A model generated the notes under the pieces. It saw nothing but the letters and a program-made list of their open reading frames with translations. It was not told the origin of the DNA and did not search any database. From Adenanthera pavonina (taxonomy: Eukaryota; Streptophyta; Magnoliopsida; Fabales; Fabaceae): 64,000 nt of DNA. The stretch is from NCBI GenBank assembly GCA_026686845.1, contig JAIVEN010000018.1, positions 11,937,001-12,001,000 on the forward strand, read 5' to 3'. The position numbers were made by a program, and so were the translations under genes. Below are positions 37,280 to 50,189 of the stretch, one piece after another. How positions within the stretch are numbered: position 1 is the first letter of the stretch; every line of letters starts with the position of its first letter.

Positions 37280-37582
37280 TATACAACAGAAGCTGAGTAC
37301 CTAGCAGCATCAGATGCAGCTACGGAAGCTGTTTGGATTAAGAAGTTCATCACTGAGCTAGGAGTGGTGCCTACCATCTCAAATCTGATAGATCTATTTT
37401 GTGACAATAATGACACAATAGCACGGGCTAAAGAGCCTAAGTCACATCAAAGAACCAAACACATACTCAGGCTATATCATCTCAACAGAGAAATCATTAA
37501 TAGGGGTGATATAAATATATGCAAAATATCAACTGATGACAATGTTGCTGATCCTCTTACTAAGCCGCTTGAACAGATGTAG
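37280..37582 (+). pseudogene. Copia RNase H, C-terminal part
   Basis: Resumes with TTEAEYLAASDAATEAVW and runs to DDNVADPLTKPLEQM and a stop at 37580-37582, the usual end of Copia pol. The segment is open and well conserved. Separated from its N-terminal half by the 1.66-kb solo LTR. Confidence 0.9.
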
Positions 37583-37649
37583 CATGAGCATCATGTTAGA
37601 TCAAGGGATATTAGATACATCAACGATTGGGTCTAGTGAAAGTGAGAGT

Positions 37650-39315
37650 TATTGGAGATTGTGCTCTAGGCCAATCATTGTATTATGAACATTATACTAC
37701 ATTATGAAAAAGAAGGTGTTTTTTCTTATATTATTATATTATTTGCATGTTTTTCTTTATAAAAATATCTTTGGATAAATTATTTTATCCTAAATGTTCC
37801 TAGTCAATCATCTTTGTGAGAAAAATGAGGAACTAAGGCTAGTATGATTTTAATTGATAATTATGTATGAAGATACAAATCAAAATCATAAGGTCATGTT
37901 AGGGAATAGGCGCTGGATCGACCCATCATGAGATAACTGCATGGATCAAGTCATAAGCATATCTCATATATAACCGCGTCACTAAGCCCTCAGACCTGAG
38001 ATCACCATGGCTTCCTACATGGCGAACACTATACTTTGGCATAGTCAAAAGTCACCTTTAATTAGGAGATCATAAAGGCTATGATCGAGTATAGTGGAAT
38101 TCATATGGAAGAAGATCAATGATCAAAATGAAATTTTTTCCTCTAATTAATGGAGAGATATATCTGGGCCCTTCGATGAGTGAGACTGAGAAATGCATAG
38201 CCATGCTCAAATGGAAGAGTTTCCATTTGTTCTGTCAGTTTGCTCAGAGATCGAGAAAGTGATGGTCGAGTAAGATGAGGATGATGTTTCCATGCCTCAT
38301 ACTTGATCTATATATCATGAGACAAAAGGGATGTGATCGGGTTATATGATAGGTTACATTGAATCACCGATCTTATATAATTTGGATAGTCACAATATCT
38401 TGCTAGAGGTCACTTGTGACTTGTGGGTCCAATAGTGTTATTGGTCCACTGCCAACATCATATAGACTCAAAGGGTCACACACAAGAATGAGCCAACTCG
38501 AGCTAGAATGTCCAGATTCATTAAATCTAAAATGTGTCTAGATTCAATGAATTTAAGGTTCAATTTAGGGTGATTGAATTTTATATATATATATATATAT
38601 TTGATATATATATATATATTATTATAAAATTTTGAAATATATATATATATACATTATTCAAATTAATTTAAATGAATTAGTTTTAAATTTAATTCTATAT
38701 GATAGATTTAAATTTAAACTAATGTAATAAATAAATTTGATTTATATGATAAATCAAATCTAGATTTGATTCTGGATATAGATTAGATAGTTACTTTAAA
38801 TTTAATCTATTATATATATTTAAATTCAAACTAATCTATTTAATTAATATTTGATTTAGTTTTAATTATTGATTTAAATTAAATAAATATCAAATTCTAT
38901 CTATATATTGATATAGACTAGGATTATTAGATACAGAATCAATAGAATTTCAACCCACCCTAGAGAGAGAGAGTGACCGTACACTCAGAGAGCGAGACTG
39001 TACGGACGAACTGTGGGACCGTAAGGACAAATAGCTAAAACTATACGGACAAACGGTGAAACTATACAGACATAAGGATGTTCACAAAAAGGGGTGCCAG
39101 CACGCCGTTCTAGTTAGACTCACTATTCGTGTGGATACGAGTAGAGGGAGCTGATCAGACATGTTAGTTCCTGGGATCCGACGAAACAAAAAGAACACCA
39201 AGGGACGCACCAAAGGTAAATTCTTCTTATACATCTCGATTTAAGCAACATTAATGGATCCACATGAGAGATTTCGGTTAAGTTTTCCACTGTCTTTGTA
39301 CCAAAATTCCCAACA
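37650..39315 (+). repeat. Right LTR of the Copia element
   Basis: Matches 28823-30550. The first bases are TATTGG instead of TGTTGG. Preceded by the purine-rich AGTGAAAGTGAGAG, the likely polypurine tract. Ends TTCCCAACA. Contains (AT)n runs near 38582-38650 that differ in length from the left copy. Confidence 0.9.
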
Positions 39316-40261
39316 TATTGAATGAGTTTTGGTATTGTAGAAATGTTATAAGGCCAAATTCTTAGTATATGATCATAAAATTGCCGTTTGGTGTATTGTA
39401 AGGTTAGACAGAGCAACTCTACTTAAAATAGGGCATGATGTATGAAAGATGTATATGGTTTGAAAGTAGATAGAATATGATTTAAAAAATGATAAAGAAT
39501 ATTTGAATTGGTTATGTATAGGATTTATGGTGAATTTTCAAAATTAGGGGTCAAAACTAGACAGTGTTGGAAAACTGAAATTCTTACTATAAATACTAGT
39601 TAATTTAAAAGGCATTATAAAATTGTAAAGTGCTCTAAAAATTTATCTAGTTTCATTTATGGAAATATTTATGTCTCATAAGTAATATGGCACTGCTTTG
39701 AATGCATTTGGAGTTATATAAAGAAAGATATACAAATTTTCCTAAAACTATTTCAGTAAAGGCTATAATCAGACCCCAGATGATTTAAGGTAATTCTTTG
39801 TTCTGTACCTATGGAATAAATGCACAAAATAAATATGTATAGAAAGTATACATGTAGAGCTTTCAAGAATATAAAGAATGCACAAATTGGCTCATAATAG
39901 AATGAGAAATAAGTTTTAGAATTTGAAGCCCAAAAATTAGGAAGTTGTAAAATGACCATTTGAACAATAAATTTTGTGCTAAAAACTGTATGAATTGACA
40001 TGACTGTTTCATATTTTTTTCATGTAGATAATGTTTTAAACTATTTTTAGATACTTGAATTACTTCTATACAAGTTTTCTAGATTTAGTTATAATTTTTT
40101 AAATTTCAGTCTAGAAAATGGGGTGACAAATAAACAGTAACTAAAAATTTTAAAATTTTCTATTTTATTCTCTCATGTGATTCAAGACTCTAAAGTAACT
40201 TAAATGGGCTTTATATAAGATATATTATATAGGAAATAAGGTCTAAAGCTAAGATGTTAGA
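39316..40261 (+). mobile_element. Solo LTR, Tekay/Del-like family, copy D, 3' part
   Basis: Continuation of 26971-28822 after the Copia insertion. It ends in AAGATGTTAGA, a decayed form of GGTGTTACA, followed by AAGTG (40262-40266), a perfect match to the left target duplication. Excluding the insertion, the LTR is about 2.8 kb. Confidence 0.88.
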
Positions 40262-40266
40262 AAGTG

Positions 40267-42178
40267 CTCATGAGAAATGTTGAGCATCATTTGTGGGATT
40301 ATGTAACTTTTCTCATTTTGCCAAATAACAAAGCTATCCTCGAATTGGAAACTTCCACTCAAGTTAAAGGCTCCCAATTGAATTGAGCACTCCTATTTGA
40401 ATTGATAGTTCGAGACAAATAATTGCCTCTTCCTTCTCGATTATGCGCCTCCTTAAAGATACTCTCTCATTCATCCTTTATTTGCTAAGAAATTCATTCA
40501 TAAAAAATATCAATTTAGTTACTCGTTTATAATTTTAAGGATTAAATTTCCCAATCATATAGGAAATACTTTATGAACACATAGTTAGACTCTCTTAGTC
40601 CTTAAGATTCTCCAATCTTATTTATCTTGTTTGTTCATGATTATTAAATGTAAGAATAACATGAGGGTGCATGCTAAAGTTTGAACATAACTGCTCAAAG
40701 TGAAACACCAACTTAATTGGTTCAACCACATTTAACCTAAACTCAACTTTCTAGTAACTTCATTTGATTATGGCCACTAGATCCTCTTCTTTATGGAGAC
40801 AATCTTAATGAAAAAACTTTTCATAGATATCGCACTTGTGAATAATTGCCAATCTTTGTAGTAAAATACTACGCTCAGTGTCTCACCCTCTTGCACATTC
40901 ATTTTAATGGGCTTACTCACAATGGAATACTAATCTTAGTTCCTATTCCCTAATAGCTTTCTCACTATTTTGTATGCTAGGTGATGTTTATCACAAGAAC
41001 ATGTCAAGGCTTGGAATTGTCCCTAACATATTTTTTATGTCAGTTCAAATATTTGGCATTTTAAAACCTTAACCTGGTATGCCATACTTGCTCGCTTTAA
41101 TTCACTATAAGTAATACAGTGAAACCATTTTGGCAAAGACTAAGGTTGACCTATTTTTAAGTATATTGGGCTTTCAATGCATAAAGCATGTCATGTAAGA
41201 CTCAAGTCTTCATCCAAAAATTATTTGTATCATCAAATTCCTTATTTTTCAATATATTTTATTTCCTACATGTTTTTTGCTTATAAAAAAATAGATCTCT
41301 TGCTTCTCAAAAGTAATTTGCCAACATAATTTCACAAAGAAAGTGAAATCTTTAGTTGTATGACTCAATTCATAAGCCTTTTGCTTGGTTAAGATTTCTC
41401 AAACCTTGTTTAATTCTCTTATTGACTCCTGAGGTCTCATCCTTTAATATATTTGCCTTTGAATCTTGAAGTTTATTGTCTCATTCTCACAACTGGAGAA
41501 TTTAAAACACGCTCATAGTGTTCAAACTTGATTTGAACACTCTCATAGTACTCAACTTTACGATACAAAATTAACTAAAAATGTCAATTATAAAAATAAA
41601 GGTTTATAATAGGCAAGGCACTATGTAATAATTGTACATTTCCCTTCCTTCACTTGAGAAACCTTAAACGCTTCATGGTACTAATTGTATTTTCTAGCTC
41701 GATGTACATTAAGTATCCAGTTGTTATTTCATTTTTCCAAAAATATTTGGAGAATTATAGTAACTTCTCAAGATTTCTATTATTTGGTTCATTTCATCAT
41801 TGTTCTAATATACCTTAGTTCACATGGACACAGCACAGAAATGACAAATATACATCGTTTATTTGCAATAAATATCAAATAGATCCACAATGATATTAAT
41901 AAGTACATTTCTGAGAGCATATGTACTACCTTATCACATGTATGCTAAAAGCATTATTGCTTCTCTATTAAGTTTGTTTTTAAATTTTACAACTCATAAC
42001 TCTTTGGTGACCTCATGTCTATTTTCTAAAAAGCTCCTACTCAAATAAACATTTCTCGAATTATAGACACTCACATATAATGAAAACATTAGATAGTTTT
42101 TCACATAATGAGAAATGTACTCAAGATATATCACTTATTCAACAATCATACTTCTTTCCATTAAAGAAAACTAACATA
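40267..42178. other. Old degenerate sequence, no gene seen
   Basis: Once contiguous with 24492-26965. AT-rich, with short ORFs only; probably the remainder of the decayed reverse Copia element, but no domain could be read. Confidence 0.4.
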
Positions 42179-45100
42179 GGAAATGATGGAGAATGGATAG
42201 TTCTAGATAATTATAATTTGAAGCAAAGATCTTTTTAGGATATTTACATTATCTTTTTAGATTTAATTTAGTTTAGTTTGAATTTATTTTAGATTTAATT
42301 TAGTTTAGTTTGAATTTATTAGGTTTTAGATTTTTATCTTTTATTTATTCATAGGATTTAATTATTTAAATTATGATTTATCTTTTGTTTAGATTTAAGA
42401 TATTTGAAAAAGAGATATCTTATCTTAGATTTCTAGTAAGACTAGAATTTGAGCTCTATAAATAAGAATCTCACTACTCTTTTGTATTAAAACTTTGGTT
42501 ATTGATTTTGAGATATTTCTAGTGACTTCCCCCTCTCCCTTATACTTTTCCATTATTCACCCTCCTATTTTTTTATCTCCCTCCCTCCCTTGAGTTCTTT
42601 TCTCTCTCCCATTTTGTTTTTCTCTATCTCTCTACCATTACCCTTACTCATATCATTTGGTATCAGAGCCATATTTCTGAGATGTTTTTACAAATTTCAC
42701 TTGCTGGAAAGGTTTCCTAAGTTTAGATGCCACATAGATTTTTAACTCTCCAAATGAGAGTTCTTTCAAGTGGCGAAGAATGATAGAGAACGGATAGTTT
42801 TAGATAATTATGATTTTAAGTAAAGATATCTTTTTAGGATATTTACATTATCTTTTTGATAGAGTAAGGACTAGGCATGACTTGCAAGAGTTTGAAAAGA
42901 AGCATAAGGAGCTTAAAAGGCTTGATCATGGTGCTGAACATAACGCCCAAACTTGGAGATATAAAGATCCATTGCAAGGCTTGGTGGGCCAAAGTCAAGA
43001 GCAAGGAACCAAAGCATTGAATTGATCCAAGAGCTCCATGGATTATAGCTCATTAACTTAATTGATGTTACAGCCTAAAAAGAGCTTGTAAGTATGATCA
43101 TCAATTCCAAAATACAAGTTCTAAATCCAAGCCTAAGAGGACCCCAATAAGAGGAGATTACTTAATTGATCATGTGCCACTCATGTGATCAATCAAAAAG
43201 GAGTTTTCTTTAGGCTAATTTATTTGGAATTTTTGTTTATTTTATTTAATTTTCATAAATAAGGTCTTTTGGTCAAAGATTGTGTCTTGGTTATTTTCTA
43301 TTTTTTAAACTTATGCTCTAAAATTTTCTATTAGTTTTAGCAAGAAAGATGCCACCTTTTGATTGATTTGAAAAATATTTTGTTTCCTTTTTCATTTAGA
43401 TTATGGTGCCTTCTTTAGAATTGATTAGATGTGATTATTTTTTATATTTTTATTTTAATTTCATTTTTTATTTTAGCCTAGGGTTTTGGTTACCTTATTT
43501 CTCCATATAAGGAGCCACCTATGTACTTTTGAGAGAGAGAGATTAATAAGAATGAATTTTCAGAACTTTTCTTCCTTTCTTGTGAGTTTTCTCTTGTATC
43601 CCTTTTGTTCTTAAAAGGATTATTAGACTTATCAACGGAGTGGTTTTCCTTTATGGTATCTTGAGGCTAGGGTTCTAAGAGACGGGTTCTCTTAGAGTCA
43701 TATCCTATTGATCAACATATCTTTCTTATTTTATTATTTTTTGTGCATTATTTTATTGTTAATTTTCATATTTGTACATTTTCTCTCCTTGTGCTTTCTT
43801 TGCTGTCGATGCATCCTTGCTTGATTCTAGCACTTTCCTGGGCAATTTTGAAGTTATTAGAGGTTTGTTGGATGAGGTTCAAACCGGTCTTTTATCATTT
43901 GGCATCAAAGCTTTAGCTTGCTAGGTTCAAGATTTGTGCTTTCTTTTCTTTTCTTCATTATTTCATCCATCCCTTTCTTGTTTTAGATCTATTTCATCCT
44001 CTATTTGTTGCGTGATTTTCCTCTTACGTTCCTTCTTGATTGTGACATTACCATCTTCTTGCCTTCCATCCATAGTTCTTTCTCTTGTGTCTTGTTGCTT
44101 AGAGTCATACTGAAAAGAAAATCGAATTTCTAGTTGCTGCAAATTATTAGCTGTTATTTAAATTTTAGTGGGTGTCCAGAAAAATAAATCCAAAAAATTA
44201 AAAAAAAATTTTGGTTCTGCTTGCGTCCTTCAAATCCAATTTCCAAATTAGGGGGTGGGGGGGGGAGAAGAAGAGAGGAAAAAAATTTGAAAAAAAAAAA
44301 AGATTTGTTGCTATTGCAAAAAGAAAGAGGAGCATAAAAAAGGAGCTTAAAAAAGGGGGGGAAAAGAGTGTAAAAAAAAGGTGAGAAAAATTTGAATCTT
44401 GTTTGGTGGCTGAAAATTTCAAATCTGTTTTAAGATTTTCTCTTGTGCTTGATTTGCAAATTAGAATCACTCTTGGATGTCAATTGCTTTCCTAATATTT
44501 GAAGTTTTCTATTCCAAAAGTTTGGGATTGCAAGTTGTCCAAATTAAGGTTCTTGACCTCCAAGTCACAAAAGTTTCCTAATTTTTAAGAACTTTAGTGA
44601 TAAGCATCAAGGAGTTATCTATTTGAGCCATTTTCATATTTCCTTTTCAAATTCTAGTTTCCTATTTTACTTCTTTCTTTGTTTCCTACTTTCTCTTTAA
44701 GCTGAATCATTAGTTTCCTATTTTCTTCATTGATTCTATTTTCCTATTTCCTTCCTTACTTAGTTTCCTAAATTGTTGTTTGTATCTATCTTGCTTTGTT
44801 CTTAGTTTTGTCTAGATTTTGTACTTTCCTTTGCTTCCATAATTGTCATGCCACTTTCCTAAATTCATCCCCAACATTTTCCTTCCTTTTCTTTCCACAA
44901 AAGCATGCTACATGTTTAATCTTTCTAGTGGTCAATATTTATGCATGTTTTTACCTTCTTGAATACCATATTACATGCAATTTGTGATCAAACTTGCTGC
45001 ACATTATCCTTCTTGATTGTTGGTCCAAAATCTGATTCTTTGAGGACTTTGAATTTTGGGACTTTGGTTATGTGATTTCCACATTAATTATACACTTCTT

Positions 45101-45280
45101 CATTTTGATTTGTTGGAATTTAATTAAGAATGCTATAGAAAGCAGGTTGAGTGGTAAAAGGTAAAAGTGTTTTACATTATTGAAAAAAACTAATCTTTTT
45201 GTGTGAAACACGAGTACTAATAATTTTTTTAGTGTAAACGTGTTTCCTCTTTGTTTTCAGTAACGTTTCAGGTTCTAAGT

Positions 45281-45840
45281 ATGGCTACAAAAGAAAGTGC
45301 AATTGATTTTAAAGTTTTAATGAAATCTTTCAATGATCAAATCAATGAGTTGAATACTAAATTGGATAGCATAGAGTCTCACTCCAAATCCCAGAGAAGG
45401 CATGATCAAGTAATCATTAAAGTCCATCCTAAAAAAGGCAAGCAAGTTTCTTCTTTCAAGGATATTAAATTAAACATCCCACTATTCCATAGTGAGAAAG
45501 ATGTTGATGTTTACTTGGAATGGGAAAAAAAAGTTGATCAAGCATTTGAATGTTGTAACTACTCTAAGTTGGAAAAGATGCAAAGTGTATACCTTAGATT
45601 TAGTAAAAAAGGTTGTTGGTTGGTGGAAACGGATGGAAACTAGATGTGCTATGAATAAGGAATCTTCCATTGTAACTTGGGATGAAATGAAAGTAGTGGA
45701 GATCCAAATGCCCATGGTGCAAGATTCATGTGATTCCCACTTGGAGAGAGTTGATCAAGTGGATGAAAAAGTTGCTGCATTGACAAAGGTTGTTATGACA
45801 AGTGAGTTATTTACGCTTAAAGGTATGCCTAATTCTTAAA
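45281..45840 (+). pseudogene. gag: Gypsy gag remnant
   Basis: Begins MATKESAIDFKVLMKSF with a short heptad-like segment (INELNTKLDSIESH). The conserved Gypsy gag core follows: DIKLNIPLFHSEKDVDVYLE, WEKKVDQAFECCNYS. A frameshift near 45600 moves the frame to KKVVGWWKRMETRC (the usual WW region). No zinc knuckle is visible. A TTTTCAG acceptor-like site lies just upstream at 45260. Confidence 0.75.
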
Positions 45841-46061
45841 CCTCTTGTGATGATATCCCTTGTGCTGAAGTACAAGATTTAGGATGTGATAAGCTTCAGA
45901 ATCTCAATATATTTAATGATGTTGATTGTGTTAATAAGATTGATGATGATATTTTGCTAACTCTTGAGGAGAAAATTGTGTTAGAAATTGATCAATTAGA
46001 TAGCTTAGTTAATTCTAGTTGTGCTTCTAGTATGTAAGTTGAATCTAATGTTGTAGCACAA

Positions 46062-46352
46062 TTGGAAAATGAATTTCATGATGTTACTTGTGCTTATAAG
46101 CAAAATTATCATTGTTTGCATCCTTTAGTGGAGAATCATGATTCATATGTTGTTAATGATTTAATGGAAAATTCTTTGGATAGTAGCACGCTAATTCCTA
46201 GGAGTGCTGATGATGTGATTTCATTGGAAATTGGTTCTTATAATTGCATTGATGTTGAGCATATTGACATGGTAATTGTAGATTATGCTTGTGATGCTAA
46301 CTTGAATAAGCATGTTAGTCTTTGTTCTTTTGTATTGAAAAAAGGCCCATGA
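46062..46352 (+). other. Open frame of 96 codons in the Gypsy element, unknown
   Basis: An acidic, low-similarity frame (MENEFHDVTCAYKQNYHC) in the region between gag and the lost pol. Similar D/N/V-rich sequence runs upstream from about 45840 with stops. I recognise no domain. It may be the decayed linker of the original polyprotein. Confidence 0.3.
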
Positions 46353-49096
46353 ATCATTGTCATGTAATTTAGGTGAATTTTATGAGAAAATAAAGAATGA
46401 GTTTAAGTGGAAAAATATAAGTAGGAAAAATAAGAGAGAATGAGTCCACAAAAATGAAAAAAATGCAAAAGGAGTAAGTGAGAAAAAGATTGAGAGAAGA
46501 TTGAAAAACCGAAAGAAAAAGAGAGAAAAGAGAAAGAGAGTTTGAGGAGAATGAGAGTCAAAGTGAGCTCAAAATAGTTTGTACTAAACTCCTTCCTTTT
46601 TCAATTCAACTTTCCTTTATGTCTTCGTTATATTTTCTTCTTCCCTCTCATTATATTTCTAATTTATTTGAATTATGTCACATATATTTGTTGCATGAGT
46701 CCATATTGAATGAGTCCCTAGTGATAATTTAGTATCATATTCACCCATTGTTGCTTCATCCTCTATTCCATCTCATGGTCATTATGTTTTGTTTCTTTAG
46801 TTATTTTTTTATGTCTATCTAAGTCATCACATATGTTATGTGTTGTGTGAGTCTTATGAGTCATACATTTTTTTGTTTCTTTACTTGTGATTTGTTTCAT
46901 TTCACAAATCTTTTGTGTTCCATCTTTGCAGATTGTGTTCCTTTTTATTTCCTTCTTATTTTCTCCAGATTTATGATAATTTGTTCAATGTGATTTTTGT
47001 CCCATCCTTGTTCTCTTATCTCTCTATCAAATTGATTTCTTCATATGTGTTATCTTTCATCTTGTTTTATCATGACCTTTAAGTCATTTCTTCTCCATCT
47101 TTGTTCTATCATTGTGCATCATCTACATGTGTCAAATTTGTTCAGATTTTGAATTCAATGAATTACATCCAAATCTATCTAGATTTCTTCCCATATGATC
47201 ATTTACCACCTTAGTCCCTTTTGAGTCTTTTTGTGTCATGTTTTGTCCTAATTTTGTCCTTCATGTTTTCCCTAACCCTTTGGTTCCATTTGAGTCTAGT
47301 TGTATCGAGTTTGTGTGTAGTTCTTTGTGGTAGGATATTGGTGAAAATGATATGAAGAAAGATTCCATATTTTGTGCACCAATGCTTGAAAATAAGTCCC
47401 TTGCTCAAAATAATGGTTGGAAGATTTTTTTTTTTTTATCATGGAGATTGGTTGCAAAAGCTTAGAGGAACATTTAAAACAAATTTTTAGCCAAGAGAGA
47501 ACAATAACATTCAAGTTCATGAGAGGATCAAAGCCATAATGTATCAAGTAAGTTTGAAAGGTAAGTATCCTCCACATGATTTCTTTGATGCATTTAATTG
47601 TTTCCTTTCTTTCCATGTAGATTATGAAGATTCGAGGACGAATCCTTTCGAGGAGGAAGGAAATGATAGAGTAAGAACTAGGCATGACTTGCAAGAGTTT
47701 ATAAAGAAGCATGGAGAACTTGGAAGACTTGATCAAAGTGCTGAACATAACGTCCAAGTTTGGGGATATAAAAATCCATTGTAAGGTTTAGGTGGGCCAA
47801 AGTTAAGAGCAAGGAACCAAAGCATTGAAGTGATCTAAGAGCTCCATGGATTAGAGCTCATTCACTTGATTAAAGTTGTAGTCCAAAAGGAGCTTGTAGG
47901 TGTGATGATCAACTCTAAAATACAAGTTTCAAATCCAAGTCCAAGGGGAATCCAATTAGAGGAGATTACTTAATTAATCATGTGTCACTCATGTGATCAA
48001 TTAAAAAGGAGTTTTCTTTAGGCTGATTTATTTAGAATTTTTCTTTATTTTATTTAATTTTCATAAATAAGGCTTTTTGGCCAAAGATTGTGTCTTGAAG
48101 ATTAAGTTTTGGTTATTTTCTATTTTAAAACTTATGCTCTAGAATTTTCTATTAGTTTTAGCAAGAAATGTGTCACCTTTTGATTGATTTGAAGAATATT
48201 TTGTTTCCTTTTTTATTTAGATTGTGGTGCCTTCTTTAGAATTGATTAGATGTGATTATTTTTTTATATTTTTATGTTAATTTCATTTTTTATTTTAGCC
48301 TAGGGTTTTAGTTACCTTATTCCTTTATATAAAGAACCACCTATATACCTTTGCTAGAGAGAGAGATTAATAAGAATGAATTTTTAGAACTTTTGTTCTT
48401 TTCTTGTGAGTTTTCTCTTGTATCCCTTGTGTTTTTTAGAGAATTCTTAGACTTATTAAATGAGTGGTTTTCCTTTGTGGCATCTCGAGGTTAGGCTTCT
48501 AAAAGGCGGGTTCTTTTAGGGTCATATCCCATTGACCAACATATCTTTCTTATTTTATTATTTTTTGTGCATTATTTTATCATTAATTTTCATATTTGTA
48601 TATTTCCTCTCCTCATGCTTTCTTTGTTGTTTGTGCATCCTTGCTTGATTCTAGCTTATTCCTGGGCAATTTCGAAGTTGTTAGAGGTTCGTTGGATGGG
48701 TTTCAAATGGGTCTTTCATCACTTTTTAGATTTAATTTATTTTAATTTGAATTTATTAGGATTTAGATTTTTATCTTTTATTTATTTATAGGATTAAGTT
48801 ATTTAAATTATAATTAATCTTTTATTTAAATTTAAGATATTTTGAAAATAAATATCTTATCGTAAGATTTTAGTAGAACTAAAATTTAAACTCTATAAAT
48901 AAAAGTCCTACTGCTTATTTATATTAAGACTTTGTTTATTGATTTTGAAATATTTTTAGTGACTTCCCTCTTTCCCTTATACTCTTTTACTACACTCCCT
49001 CATATTTTCTTTATCTCCCTCCCTCCCTTGAATTTTTTTTTCTCCCTTTTTGTTTATCTCTATCTCTCCACCCCTACCCTTGCTCACAGTAGGAAA

Positions 49097-50181
49097 AGTG
49101 GCCATACTACTTGTGAATACAAGGAAAATGACTAAATTTTGTATGAGTATACCTTTTCCATTCCCTTGAATTTTGCAAGTGATTTTGAATAATGTCCCTC
49201 ATATTTTGTTGTTAGAGTTTTATGTTATCTTCGAGAGCATTACAAGAACTGTTTAATTGTATTCCCTTTTTTTAGTGTACTATAGTTGCAATGCCTTGCA
49301 CTTCTCATGTTTGAGCACTAGGATTATAACATCGTCTTTCTTTTTGGAATCCTATCTCAACCATGCAGCTCATTACGACAATCCTAGGGTTAGTTTCTAG
49401 ACATATCTTTATGGGTTTCTAGAACCCATCTCTAGGTGGAGTTTGAAGGATCACATTGACTCATATGACTTGAAAAAAAATTCCAATATATCCCAATATA
49501 ATGGATCCACACATCAGCAATGGAAAAAAATATGTTATACTTCTCTCACAAAGTTTTTTAACCCTAGTTTTCAATTGATTTTTTGTCTCAACTTTATTTA
49601 GATCCATGCTGATCAAACCCTAAGATAAGTAAACTAATTCTCAATGAAGATTAAAACAGTTATGTTTATATGCCATTATATATACAACATGTGAACTTGT
49701 TGTTTAAAGGAAATATTTTATGTACTGTCCATATTTGGGTTTTATTTGAGGGAATCATTTTTCTTTTATCAGCTTCTTGGACCATCTGCATTTGTGTTAT
49801 TTTAGTTTCAAGTACACACTGTGTTTTGCCTTGATTCCCATCCTCCTTTAATTATCCCAGACAAGGTTGTAATTAATTATTTTGGTAATATCTATTAAGG
49901 GAGTCAAAAAAACTGTTACTTTACATGCATTAGCCCAATTAGTTCTGTGACTCCTTACAGTGTATCATACACTCCTATTCTCGTATTATATCTATTATAT
50001 TTTGGGATAATTATTAAGAGGTATTTTTTCAATTTTTTCGGATTACATTAACCTTTTCAATGGCAAAAAAAACTCTAAAAATTGTCCAAATTGAACATAT
50101 AGCATAACATTGTGTACTTCTCGATTTTTTGGACTTTTAGAACCAAAAAAAAAGACATCTTCAAATGAACGGACATATACC
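49097..50181. other. Intergenic DNA, no gene seen
   Basis: About 1.1 kb between the TRIM-like element and the hAT-like element; no ORF, repeat pair or RNA gene recognised. Confidence 0.5.
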
Positions 50182-50189
50182 CCCACACA

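Larger units (their letters stand above)
28823..39315 (+). mobile_element. Copia LTR retrotransposon (Angela-like), nested in copy D
   Basis: The left LTR starts TGTTGGAGATTG at 28823 and the right LTR ends TTCCCAACA at 39315, giving TGTTGG/CCAACA inverted ends. Flanks TATTA (28818-28822) and TATTG (39316-39320) are the 5-bp target duplication with one mismatch. The LTRs (28823-about 30550 and 37650-39315) are about 1.7 kb and closely similar, differing mainly by indels in the AT-rich 29750-30100 region. The inside holds gag, protease, integrase, reverse transcriptase and RNase H in Copia order, all mutated. The primer-binding site and the last 14 or so bases of the left LTR are missing, replaced by an inverted fragment of another LTR. 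The long LTRs and gag start (MSMNNSTTLSL) suggest the Angela group; this is an inference. Confidence 0.93.
42857..48721 (+). mobile_element. Non-autonomous Gypsy element with pol deleted
   Basis: LTRs 42857-43897 and 47664-48721 (1041 and 1058 bp) start TGATAGAGTAAG and end ATCA. The perfect target duplication CTTTT lies at 42852-42856 and 48722-48726. The primer-binding site is TGGCATCAAAGC (43900-43911), two changes from initiator-Met. The polypurine tract is GAGGAGGAAGGAAA just before 47664. The inside has a gag remnant and the last codons of pol (DYEDSRTNPFEEEGND, 47622-47668), but no protease, reverse transcriptase or integrase, so it is an internal-deletion derivative. The LTRs differ at many sites, so insertion is old. 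Confidence 0.88.
42184..49091 (+). mobile_element. Miniature LTR retrotransposon (TRIM-like), split by a Gypsy element
   Basis: The left LTR 42184-42655 starts TGATGGAGAATGGATAG and ends CTCATATCA. A perfect initiator-Met primer-binding site TGGTATCAGAGCC follows at 42658-42670. The internal part is only about 125 bp (42656-42780). The right LTR starts TGATAGAGAACGGATAG at 42781, is interrupted at 42857, resumes at 48727 and ends at 49091. Target duplication GGAAA lies at 42179-42183 and 49092-49096. Both LTRs have CTCTATAAATAA (42455, 48893) as a TATA box. The left LTR has an extra tandem copy of a roughly 31-bp AGATTTAATTTAG block (42259-42320). Without the insertion the element is about 1 kb, with no coding capacity. 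Confidence 0.85.

Noticed and set aside
42658..42670. tRNA-like TGGTATCAGAGCC
   Set aside because: A retrotransposon primer-binding site, complementary to a tRNA end, not a tRNA gene; no cloverleaf sequence around it.
42810..43025. 71-aa ORF with charged helix
   Set aside because: It spans the junction of two LTRs (42856/42857); the similar frame at 47664 is LTR sequence of the same Gypsy element.
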